A stretch of DNA of 64,000 bases from Paenibacillus sp. cl123. Its GTDB lineage: Bacteria; Bacillota; Bacilli; Paenibacillales; NBRC-103111. How positions within the stretch are numbered: position 1 is the stretch's first letter; each line of letters begins with the position of its first letter. The position numbers and the translations under genes are program-made. This document shows positions 44,907 to 53,100 of this stretch, one piece after another. The notes under the pieces were generated by a model. It was not told where the DNA came from. It ran no database searches and saw only the letters and a list, made by a program, of their open reading frames with translations. Location of the stretch: positions 86,362 through 150,361 of the forward strand of contig NZ_FMYY01000006.1 of NCBI RefSeq assembly GCF_900101595.1. The letters are read 5' to 3'.

Positions 44907-45593
44907 ATGAAAACTATGCTTATTTGGCTGCTCGCAGCCGGAATTTGCCTTACGGGCGGGACGCATGACTATTCCGACCGAAGCGAGGTGGAGCTGCCGC
45001 CAGTGGACGCGAAGCCTGAGCCAGACAGCCGCGGGATGATGGAATGGCCGCGCAGCCAACCCGTGTGGACAAACGCCAGACTGGGCGCTGTCATGGAGAA
45101 GATCAACGGAGAGGCCGCCGATGAGCTGACGGAGACTTACGGGATTATTCTGCTGTCCGCCGGCGCGGGCCAGGGACGGATCGAGGCTACGGTCCGCCGA
45201 TTCGGGGATTTCGAGCGCCCGCTTGCAGAAGAAGAGCTTCAGGCGGTTAGATCCTTCCTGTATAAAGCTGCCGGTGAGATATTCCCGTTAGTTATCGAAA
45301 ACTATGTCTGCTGCGGAGAGCCGCTGATCGTCGGCAAGATCACGAAGGTTGACGAGAAGACGGGCGTGGTGCTTGTTGTGGATGAAGAACAAATGATAAA
45401 ACCGGATATGCCGGAAGCCCTCTGGTTCCGCCTGGAGCAGGACGGGCGGGTGGAAGGCGGCGAATCCGGCAGCAGGCTGACATGGGCGGATCTCCGTATC
45501 GGCCAGCAGGTTAGCGTATGGCAGCAAGGTATGATACTTACTTCGTACCCGGGCCGGGCGGCGGCCCTGAAGATAAAGGTTGCCGGATTGTAA
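44907..45593 (+). CDS. Exported protein with DUF3221-like C-terminus
   Basis: 228 residues. The N-terminal hydrophobic segment (MKTMLIWLLAAGICLTGG) is a signal peptide or anchor; the Cys lacks a proper lipobox. The C-terminal 90 residues match the DUF3221 pattern (GKITKVDEKTGVVLVVDEEQ, ADLRIGQQVSVWQQG, YPGRAAALKI), an OB-like fold found in Bacillus lipoproteins. The middle (residues 60-130) is a conserved-looking alpha/beta stretch that I do not recognise. SD AGGAGGAG is strong. The gene is monocistronic and of unknown function. Confidence 0.7.
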   Translation: MKTMLIWLLAAGICLTGGTHDYSDRSEVELPPVDAKPEPDSRGMMEWPRSQPVWTNARLGAVMEKINGEAADELTETYGIILLSAGAGQGRIEATVRRFGDFERPLAEEELQAVRSFLYKAAGEIFPLVIENYVCCGEPLIVGKITKVDEKTGVVLVVDEEQMIKPDMPEALWFRLEQDGRVEGGESGSRLTWADLRIGQQVSVWQQGMILTSYPGRAAALKIKVAGL

Positions 45594-45695
45594 GCATCAG
45601 ATTTCGGCAGCTAGCCTGGAATCATCAGCCTTGATCGGGCTAAGATGGAAACCGCCGCTTGTCCTGCTGCCAAGGCCGCAAGGGCATAAGGTCCC

Positions 45696-45732
45696 TTGAC
45701 CTTGCTTTGAATTCGATTTATACTTAATCTAA
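45696..45732 (+). promoter_or_regulatory. Promoter of the perR-like gene with an overlapping Fur-family box
   Basis: TTGACC (45696-45701), a 17-base spacer, then TATACT (45719-45724). A 7-1-7 dyad TTATACT-T-AATCTAA (45718-45732) lies over the -10. A related box precedes the broken perR copy at 47116. The arrangement predicts autorepression. Confidence 0.75.
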
Positions 45733-45759
45733 ATTCAAATCAACAAGGGGGTCAGTCCG

Positions 45760-46152
45760 ATGAGCAAGCTGAATCTGACGCCGCAGCGCAAAGCGATCTA
45801 CGAGATTCTGACGCAGAGCCACGACCATCCGACAGCTGCCGAGGTTATCGAGCGATTGCGGGATAACGGCCATCATCTGGCCTATGGCACTGTCTATAAT
45901 TCCTTGCGTTATTTAACCGACATGGGGCTTATCCGCGAGTTGAAGCTCGGGGAGGCGGCAAGCCGCTATGATGCCCGGATGGAGGAACATCATCATATTG
46001 TATGCAAGCAGTGCGGCCGGGTGGACGAAGTGCTGACGGAGTCGCCGGCGGAGTGGGTGCGGACGGTCGGAAGGGAAACAGGCTACCGGGTAGACCATTC
46101 ACATGTCGTATTCGAAGGAGTGTGTGCGGAATGCCGACAACAGACCAATTGA
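45760..46152 (+). CDS. perR: PerR-like Fur-family metalloregulator
   Basis: 130 residues. The winged-helix domain begins LTPQRKAIYEILTQSHDHPT and includes TVYNSLRYLTDMGLI. The ligand set of PerR appears intact: His in HDHPTA, Asp in SRYDAR, and the HHH cluster of EEHHHIVC. Two CxxC pairs (CKQC and CAEC) form the structural zinc site. PerR senses peroxide through iron-catalysed oxidation of histidines and represses oxidative-stress genes such as dps. The box over its own promoter and the dps gene 1.5 kb downstream support this assignment. Its end overlaps the next gene by 22 bases. Zur or Fur cannot be excluded from sequence alone. Confidence 0.85.
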   Translation: MSKLNLTPQRKAIYEILTQSHDHPTAAEVIERLRDNGHHLAYGTVYNSLRYLTDMGLIRELKLGEAASRYDARMEEHHHIVCKQCGRVDEVLTESPAEWVRTVGRETGYRVDHSHVVFEGVCAECRQQTN

Positions 46153-47009
46153 AGCGGGCGGCGGGGAAAGTTGTATTTGAACCGGTCAGACCGCTGGAGA
46201 CGGCGGGCAACCGGATGGGCGGAGCGGCCAGCGGGGAAATGAGGGAGCCGGAAACCGCGATCGGCGCCTACTGCAGCGAGACGCAGCGGGTAGCCGTCAT
46301 CAGCGCATTCCCGGAGCGGGTGCACGCGCTGGTAGGCGAGCTGTCCGCACGATGTCTGGACGTACTTGTTTTCCACCGATTCGACCCGGCCGTGATGAAT
46401 GGGCTTCCGGTCGAGCTGATCATTCTCGACGCGGTCGCTGCGGATGCGGCAGGAGAATCGGCTGAGCTGAAGGCGAGCGCCGCGGGCACGCAAAGCCGGG
46501 CCAGCTTGCTGTGGCTCGTCCATGAGCAAACGCCAGCTCACTTGGTCGAAGAAGGCTGGGAGACGCTGGTATGGCCCGGTCCGCTGGAGGAAGCGGTGGC
46601 CCGCACTTTGGAGCTGCTGTCCCGCGGCGCGGAGGCGGCTGCCTTATCTCCGGGGACGGCCGTGCAGGAGCGCGAGGCTGTATCACCGGCTTCCGGCCAT
46701 GCTGTCTCGACGCGCGTATTCAAGGATCTGGCGCTGGATGCCAAGCGTATGACCGTTACCCGCGCTTCGCGGCGGATCGATGTCACCAAGACGGAGTTCG
46801 AGCTGCTGCTCCTGCTGATGGAAGCGGAAGGAGCTGTTCTGTCCCGGGAGGAGATCATGGACCGGGTGTGGGGAAGCCATTATTTCGGGGGCAGCAATGT
46901 GGTGGACGTTCATGTCAAAAGCTTGCGCAAGAAGCTCGGCGATCCGGCGGCTGCGCCTGTCTATATTGTAACGGTACGCGGAGTAGGCTACCGGCTGGCC
47001 GATGAGTAA
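46131..47009 (+). CDS. Winged-helix regulator with a degenerate receiver-like domain
   Basis: 292 residues from the ATG at 46131, which has AAGGAG upstream and overlaps the end of the perR-like gene. The C-terminal 100 residues are a normal OmpR-type winged helix (VTKTEFELLLLLMEAEGAVL, VKSLRKKLGD, TVRGVGYRLADE). The middle (residues 50-165) follows the receiver pattern, but the acidic pocket is lost (VAVISAFPE) and the Lys region reads ETLVWPGP. An Asp remains at the phosphoacceptor position (LIILDAVAA). Phosphotransfer is therefore unlikely. Co-translation with a PerR-like protein suggests a stress-linked role. Confidence 0.82.
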   Translation: MPTTDQLKRAAGKVVFEPVRPLETAGNRMGGAASGEMREPETAIGAYCSETQRVAVISAFPERVHALVGELSARCLDVLVFHRFDPAVMNGLPVELIILDAVAADAAGESAELKASAAGTQSRASLLWLVHEQTPAHLVEEGWETLVWPGPLEEAVARTLELLSRGAEAAALSPGTAVQEREAVSPASGHAVSTRVFKDLALDAKRMTVTRASRRIDVTKTEFELLLLLMEAEGAVLSREEIMDRVWGSHYFGGSNVVDVHVKSLRKKLGDPAAAPVYIVTVRGVGYRLADE

Positions 47010-47038
47010 TCATGGGTCTGCCGGTGCTTCCCGGCTTC

Positions 47039-47103
47039 TTCATCCGTTCTTCATCCAATATTCATGCAGAGTTCATGATAGGGTTGAGCAATGCCTGTAT
47101 AAT
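47039..47103 (+). promoter_or_regulatory. Promoter with four 11-bp-spaced TTCAT repeats
   Basis: TTCAT recurs at 47039, 47050, 47061 and 47072, exactly 11 bases apart. The last copy lies over the position expected for the -35 of the TATAAT at 47098-47103. Direct repeats with an 11-base period are the typical site for OmpR/PhoP-type winged-helix activators. One such protein is encoded directly upstream. Confidence 0.6.
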
Positions 47104-47115
47104 CATAATCAGGAT

Positions 47116-47130
47116 TTAGATTAAGTCTAA
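47116..47130. promoter_or_regulatory. PerR-type box downstream of the TATAAT
   Basis: TTAGATT-A-AGTCTAA is a 7-1-7 dyad with one mismatch between the arms, matching the Fur-family PerR box form. It lies 12 bases after the -10, where a bound repressor would block initiation. Confidence 0.7.
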
Positions 47131-47337
47131 ATATAGAATAGGGGATGGGGATATGACACCGTCGTCGAAGGAACGCCCTCCGATCCCCGACTCCGGGCGA
47201 TCCGTCAGTTTTACCGTGCGGATTGGGATACGGAATGAAGCTTGCCGGCGGTCCGAACATTGCTGTCGCAAGTCATAGGGGCAGAACCGCCACGATGGAT
47301 GACGACTAAGGAAGGGGTGGGAGGGGCATGCTTACAA

Positions 47338-47518
47338 ACGTCACAGTCCGAGAGGCGGAGGAGAAGCTGAAAGCGGAGGGCATCCGCATGACGGATCAGA
47401 GGGGCTCATTCTGGACTATTTATTTGGCAGATTGTCGCATCCGTCGGCAGAGCAGCTGTACGAACCCATCTACGCCGACTATCCCAAGGTGGTTCATGCT
47501 GTAGCAAAGCTGTCCTAA
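47338..47518 (+). pseudogene. Truncated, frameshifted second perR-like gene
   Basis: The ATG at 47338 has SD GGGAGGGG. It starts like a PerR: VREAEEKLKAEGIRMTDQR. Near 47400 the frame shifts, and PerR-like sequence continues in another frame (LILDYLFGRLSHPSAEQLYE, then ADYPKVV) up to a TAA at 47516. The rest of the winged helix and the whole metal-binding domain are missing. It lies behind a PerR-type box, as an autoregulated perR would. Confidence 0.78.
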
Positions 47519-47541
47519 AATGAGGACGATATGTGACATTA

Positions 47542-47570
47542 TTGCGTTATATTTTGAGACTTAGTATCCT
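47542..47570 (+). promoter_or_regulatory. Candidate dps promoter
   Basis: TTGCGT (47542-47547), a 17-base spacer and TATCCT (47565-47570). The match is moderate. I see no clear PerR box directly over it. Confidence 0.4.
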
Positions 47571-47606
47571 GTGAATAGAGGGATTTTCCAAGGAGGAGAT
47601 TCGACA

Positions 47607-48044
47607 ATGCCGGAACAAATGACCGCCGTATTGAATCGTCAGATTGCTAACTGGTCGGTGCTGTACATGAAGCTGCATAATTACCATTGGTATGTGAAAG
47701 GCTCCCAGTTCTTCACCCTGCATGTCAAGTTTGAAGAGCTGTATACGGAGGCTGCGCTGCATATCGACGAATTGGCCGAACGTCTGCTCGCTCTTGGCGG
47801 AGCTCCGGTTGCGACGATGACGGAGAGCTTGAAGCTGGCTTCGGTAAAAGAAGCGTCGGGCGGGGAAAATGCGGAAGGCATGGTAAGCGCGATTATCGCT
47901 GACTTTACGGTGCTGATCGGTGAGCTGAGACAAGGCATGGAGCTGGCTCAAGAGGTTCAGGACGAAACGACCGGCGATATGCTGCTGGGCATTCATGCAG
48001 GTCTTGAGAAGCATGTATGGATGCTGAAATCTTTCCTGGGTTAA
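47607..48044 (+). CDS. dps: Dps/MrgA-type ferritin-like DNA-protection protein
   Basis: 145 residues from the ATG at 47607, with SD AAGGAGGAG; the frame opens at 47571 without an SD. The Dps four-helix fold is evident: [20 protein letters not shown] near the N-terminus carries the ferroxidase His, and [20 protein letters not shown] has the Asp/Glu ligands and the [15 protein letters not shown] signature. Dps dodecamers oxidise and store iron with hydrogen peroxide and protect DNA. Homologues such as mrgA are PerR-controlled, and a PerR-like gene lies upstream. Confidence 0.95.
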   Translation: MPEQMTAVLNRQIANWSVLYMKLHNYHWYVKGSQFFTLHVKFEELYTEAALHIDELAERLLALGGAPVATMTESLKLASVKEASGGENAEGMVSAIIADFTVLIGELRQGMELAQEVQDETTGDMLLGIHAGLEKHVWMLKSFLG

Positions 48045-48088
48045 GCGCTATCGCTGTCCCGGGTGCCGCAAGACTATTGGCTTGAGAC

Positions 48089-48135
48089 AAGAACCGGTTG
48101 CTGGGTCCGAGGGACGGAGGACAGCCGGTTCTTTT
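48089..48135 (+). terminator. Terminator of dps
   Basis: AAGAACCGG (48089-48097) pairs with CCGGTTCTT (48125-48133), followed by further T. Confidence 0.75.
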
Positions 48136-48285
48136 GCCTGTTTGCTGATAGAGCAAACTCCGGCTTTGGCGAAAAAGCCTCTGGCCCATCGGTCTGAAAC
48201 GCCGGAGCGGCACGTACTCGAACGATGACGCTTATGCAAAAAAAATGCCGAAAATTGATCCGATTGTACTGCATTTTTTCAATTG

Positions 48286-48301
48286 TGTGATAAAATTAAC
48301 A
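48286..48301. promoter_or_regulatory. FNR-like half-match upstream of the BTAD regulator
   Basis: TGTGATAAAATTAACA fits TGTGA-N6-TCACA with one mismatch in the second half. It lies about 100 bases before the gene at 48399, in an AT-rich stretch that also holds TAATAT-like -10 sequences. An inverted AAAAAATGC/GCATTTTTT repeat precedes it. Confidence 0.3.
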
Positions 48302-48398
48302 TAATATCCTTCTCCAAAATGCCGACTACATGAATACTAAGCACTAGAACTATAACTATGGCTGAGGCTGTGGATTAGAGCAGGGCGGTGATACCGAT

Positions 48399-49556
48399 AT
48401 GAACGTGATAATGATCGACGACGAGCGGCTAGCGCTGATGCATCTGGAGAAGATGCTTAGGCAATTTCCGGAGGTGTCCATAGTAGGCAGCTGCAAGGAC
48501 CCGCAGCAGGGCATTGATCTCGTGGAGAAGCTTAAGCCGGATGTTGTGTTTCTGGATATCCATATGCCCGAGGTCTCGGGACTTCAAATCGCCGAGATGC
48601 TGCAAGAGCGCGGCTCCGCCGTTCAGATCGTATTCGTGACCGCTCATGACAACCACGCTATCGAAGCTTTCGAATACAATGCGATCGACTATATCTTGAA
48701 GCCGCTCCAGCAGGAACGGCTGGCCAAGACGATGCAGCGGTTAAGCAAGCTGCTGGGGAGCAAGCCTTCCGAGGAAGAAGCTCTGCCGCCCGCGCAGGCG
48801 TTTGTCAGGACGCTTCCTTCCCTGGCCTTCGAAGGGATGGATAATAGCTCCGAAACCTTCAAATGGAGAACAGCGAAATCACAGGAGCTGTTTGCCTATT
48901 TGCTTCATCATCGCGGACAGCTGGTGCGGAAGGACGCGCTGCTCGATCTGTTGTGGCCGGAGCTGGACGAGAAACGGGGCATGACCCATCTCTATACGAC
49001 GGTATACCAGGCGCGCCAGCAGCTGAAGAGAACAGGACTGCCGATTATGATTCGCAACGCCGGATTGGAAGAAGGCTACGTGCTGGATTTGAACGGAGTC
49101 CTCGTAGATGCCGACGAATGGGAGAGGCTGATCGCTCTGTCCGAGAACGAAGAAGTGGCGTCGCCTGCAAGCGCGAGACGTCTGCTGGATCTGTACCGGG
49201 GAGAATATCTCGGGGATTATGATTATTTATGGGCGGAAAGCGAGCGGCAGCGGCTGAGGATGGTCTGGCTCGGCTATTTGAAGCGCCAGGCGGAATATGA
49301 AGAGAGCAAGGGAATGGAAGCCGCTGCCATCGTATCCTACCATCGGATTCAACAGCAGCATCCGTATGATGAGCACAGCTACTTCGCTCTCATGAAGCTG
49401 TATGACCGGCTCGGGGACCGGAATGCTGTAGAAGAGCAATATGCCGCTCTCTGCAAGGTGCTGCATGAGGAGCTTGCCATTGCTCCTCATGCGAGCATCA
49501 TCCAGTGGCATCGAACATGGGCAAGACGCGGAGAACGGCTGCTAAGATTGCCCTAA
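48399..49556 (+). CDS. Response regulator with BTAD-like output domain
   Basis: 385 residues. The receiver (residues 1-120) is complete: IDDERLA pocket, Asp in VVFLDIHMPEVSG, Lys in DYILKPLQ. A winged-helix region follows (RTAKSQELFAYLLHHRGQLV, DALLDLLWPELDEKR). The C-terminal 150 residues are a bacterial transcriptional activation domain with TPR-like helices (LLDLYRGEYLGDYDYLWAES, HSYFALMKLYDRLGD). This is the architecture of SARP-like regulators with a receiver. No kinase gene is adjacent. The target genes are unknown. Confidence 0.9.
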   Translation: MNVIMIDDERLALMHLEKMLRQFPEVSIVGSCKDPQQGIDLVEKLKPDVVFLDIHMPEVSGLQIAEMLQERGSAVQIVFVTAHDNHAIEAFEYNAIDYILKPLQQERLAKTMQRLSKLLGSKPSEEEALPPAQAFVRTLPSLAFEGMDNSSETFKWRTAKSQELFAYLLHHRGQLVRKDALLDLLWPELDEKRGMTHLYTTVYQARQQLKRTGLPIMIRNAGLEEGYVLDLNGVLVDADEWERLIALSENEEVASPASARRLLDLYRGEYLGDYDYLWAESERQRLRMVWLGYLKRQAEYEESKGMEAAAIVSYHRIQQQHPYDEHSYFALMKLYDRLGDRNAVEEQYAALCKVLHEELAIAPHASIIQWHRTWARRGERLLRLP

Positions 49557-49586
49557 GCGTCCCAAGCTGCCGCATTTGTCTGATTC

Positions 49587-49626
49587 AAGAACTCACGGAA
49601 TTCATTTTCCGTCGGGTTCTTTTTTT
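49587..49626 (+). terminator. Terminator of the BTAD regulator gene
   Basis: AAGAAC (49587-49592) with GTTCTT (49616-49621) and an inner ACGGAA/TTCCGT stem, followed by seven T. Confidence 0.9.
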
Positions 49627-49716
49627 ATGCCGTGGAGCAAGAAACGGGAGCGGCGCTGCCGTTCATTTTTTGTTCAGTTGCCGGTTATACACTGGATCAG
49701 ACGGGAGGGGGGAGGC

Positions 49717-50091
49717 ATGAGCCGAATTTTGATCGTGGACGACACAGCCTTTATACGCGCGATTCTGCGGATGCTGCTTCAGGAGCTGGGGCATGAGGTC
49801 ATCGGAGAGGCCAGCAACGGGCAGGAGGCGATCAGCCTGTATAAGCGGCTGAGACCGGATCTGGTCACGATGGATATTACGATGCCTGAGCTGGATGGAG
49901 TAGCCGCTGTCCGGGGCATACGCCAGCAGGATACACGGGCCAAGATTGTCATGTGCTCTGCGCTGGGACAGAAGGAGCAAGTGATCAGAGCGCTGAAGGC
50001 AGGGGCGGGCGACTTTATCGTGAAGCCAATTCAGGCGGACCGTATGAAGCAGTCTATCGATCGTCTCTTGGGCATACAGACTCAGACATAG
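49717..50091 (+). CDS. CheY-like single-domain response regulator
   Basis: 124 residues from the ATG at 49717, with a strong SD (GGGAGG); the upstream in-frame extension overlaps the terminator and is not coding. It is a complete receiver with no output domain: VDDTAFIR pocket, Asp in LVTMDITMPELDG near residue 53, Lys in DFIVKPIQ near residue 103. It resembles the CheY of Bacillus. No chemotaxis or flagellar gene is in the window, so it may serve another phosphorelay. Confidence 0.92.
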   Translation: MSRILIVDDTAFIRAILRMLLQELGHEVIGEASNGQEAISLYKRLRPDLVTMDITMPELDGVAAVRGIRQQDTRAKIVMCSALGQKEQVIRALKAGAGDFIVKPIQADRMKQSIDRLLGIQTQT

Positions 50092-50199
50092 GAAAATGCA
50101 CAAGGGCTGTTCAGATTTGGTTTAGTTCTTTGTGATTACATAGAAAAAGAGATTCAATAGACTTGACGGGCCATTGCGCCCAAGGAGGAAGCTAAAGCA

Positions 50200-53100
50200 G
50201 TGAGCAAGATGAAAAGCTTGATGAAGCAGAAGTACTTGTCCCTGGGATTATCGGTCCTTATGGCCGCAGGCTTGGCCCTGCCGGCTGCGCAGGTTGGAGC
50301 CGCAGGTACGGGATCGGCAGGCAGCGGCAATTTGCCGCCGACCCGAGGGACGTACATGACGGATGACGATAATCTGAACAACAACAATGAGAAGATGCCC
50401 GATCCGCCCAGCGCGGCTACAACCGGCAGCTATGGTCGCCCCGCCAGCACGAAAGTCGGCGATCTGGATGTATACGAAGCTCTTACGGCTGCTTCGGGCG
50501 CCCGTAAGAAGGGTGACCCGAAGTCTAACACAATGATCAATAAGTATCATCCCAAGTATCCGTTCGAATTCAATGTAGATGTGACGGGCGATGCGCCGAC
50601 AGAAAGCGCGTATCTGCTGGTTCGGGCTTTCGACGTTGACGAAGAGGACGGCGAGTGGGACAAGGTATATACTTCCAGTACGGGACCCTTAACCTTCAGC
50701 GGGAGCGGCAACCGCTCCGGATGGTCTTTCCCCGAGGTGAACCTGCTGGGCGCCTTGTCCGGCAACGGGGACACTTGGAATACCTCGGTGTTCAAGCTGG
50801 ATCCGGCTCAGGTGAAGCAGGGCGATTTTTTCGTCGGTGTCTCCATTAGCCATAACAAGAGTAAAGCTTCCAGTGTCAATGAGGGCTGGGAGACGACTAT
50901 AGACTGGGCTCAGCTGGTGATTGACGGCGGTATCCGGGAGACGGGGGAGATTACCGGTGCGGATATTGCCGTAACGCCAGGCAAGGTAACGGTCAATACG
51001 GGCATTCGGCCGATCAAGCAAGACCAAAAGTATTGGCTCGAAGTGAATGTGATCGATCAGGCCACCGGGGATAATCTGGCTACCAGTATGACCAGCCGGG
51101 GGCCATACACCGCCGATGAGGTTGTGAACGGCATCCAGTTATCGGACAGCTCGATTAAAGCGGGCGGCAATTATACAATCAACGTCATCCTGTTCGACGA
51201 CCAGAACGGGGTGCCGAAAAAAGCTGAGCACATCTACTCGATCTCGACCAATGATCCGAAGGTCAGCGACATCGCCAAGAGCGGGTCGGAAAATACGCCG
51301 GTAGCCTTCACGGACAATGACTTCAAGTCCAAGTTCCTTCGGCAGGACGGCGGGGCCAATGGCAGCCAATTGACGAAAGTCAAGATTATGTCGCTCCCGG
51401 CGGACGGCACTCTGAAGCTGGACGGAAGCAACGTGACGGTTGGGCAGGAGATTCCGGTCGGCGACCTGGGCAAGCTCGAGTTTCACCCGGCTGCCGGTTG
51501 GTCAGGCAGCACCGTTTTTTCCTGGAACGGACAGAACACGGACGGCTACGCGCCGATCCCAGCCAAAGTTACTTTGACCATCGCAGCCGTCAACGACGCG
51601 CCGGTAGCGCAGGGCGAGCAGTGGAATGTAGATGAGAACGGGACGAAGACCGGCAAGCTGACAGGAACCGATGCGGATCAAGACCCGCTGACATACAAGG
51701 TAGGCACGAAGCCGGCGCACGGCACGCTGACGCTGCAGCCGAACGGCCAGTACACATACAAGCCGGCCGCAGGCTATGTAGGCTCTGACAGCTTTACCTT
51801 CACGGTAAATGACGGCACGGTGGATTCGGCTCCTGCTACGGTCACCATCACGGTCAATAACGTCAACGATGCGCCGGTAGCGCAAGGCGAGCAGTGGAAC
51901 GTAGATGAGGACGGGACGAAGACCGGCAAGCTGACAGGCACGGATGCGGACCAAGACCCGCTGACGTATAAAGTAGGCACGCAGCCAACCCACGGTACGC
52001 TGACGCTGCAGCCGAACGGTCAATATACGTACAAGCCGGATGCCAACTATTACGGCCCTGACAGCTTTACATTCCTTGTGAATGACGGGCAACTGGACTC
52101 GGCTCCGGCCCTGGTAACGATCACGGTGAATGCGGTCAACGATGCACCGGTCATTACGCTGGACGGTGTGCCGGTCGAGAACAATCAGGCCGCGGTAACC
52201 GTGGACACGTATGAGAACAAGTCGCTGCTGATTCCATTGTCCGGAATCGACATTGAGACAGCGACAAGCGCGCTTGTCCAGACTACTCTGAACGGTCCCG
52301 CGCATGGCACGCTGCAGAAGCAGCCGGGCAACGGGGGATGGCTGTACACGCCAAGCCCGGATTATTCCGGCCCCGACAGCTTTGATTACAAAATCATGGA
52401 TGAAGGCGGCTTAACGGCCCAAGTACACGTTCAAATCATCGTGAAGCCGGTTAACGGACAGCCGGTCGCTGTGCCTCAAACGATCGTGCTGGAAGAGAAC
52501 ACGACGGCGACGATCGTGCTGTCAGGCTCTGACAGAGAAACCGTTACAGGTCTGGTATACAGTTATGTAGCGGGATCAGGTCCACAGCACGGCACATTAT
52601 CCGGCCATCAAGGCGGAGGCGCAGTCTGGACCTATACGCCGCAAGCCAATTTTACGGGAACCGACAGCTTCCGCTTCACCGCTACGGATGAGGACGGTCT
52701 GGCCAGCGCGCCGGCCGAGATCAAGGTGGTCGTACAGAAATCTCTGGAAGGCTGGGTCGGCCAGCGTTCGATGGGCGATACGACGACTGTTTACGGAATG
52801 CCGGGCCAGCCGCTCAAGCTGTCTGCGGTCAGCGGAGTGTGGGCCAAGGAAGTATGGGCAGTCGTTAACGGAGAGACGGTAGCTCTGCAGCTGATAAATG
52901 GAGATACATTCGAAGCTGACGGGTATAAGAAATGGGAAAACACGGCGTATAAGCTGCCGGTTCAAGTACAGGCAGGCGAGCACAGCGTAACCTTCCAGGG
53001 GATCAAGCTGAACCAGGAGCCGCTGGCAGCAGAGTCCGCGCAGCGTCTGGGAGACAACGGCTTCCGCGTGGTAGCGAGCACCCTGAAGCTGACCGCCAAC

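Noticed and set aside
47153-47278. Small ORF of 41 codons after the PerR box
   Set aside because: The SD is poor and the composition is not convincing; it probably lies in the leader of the broken perR copy.
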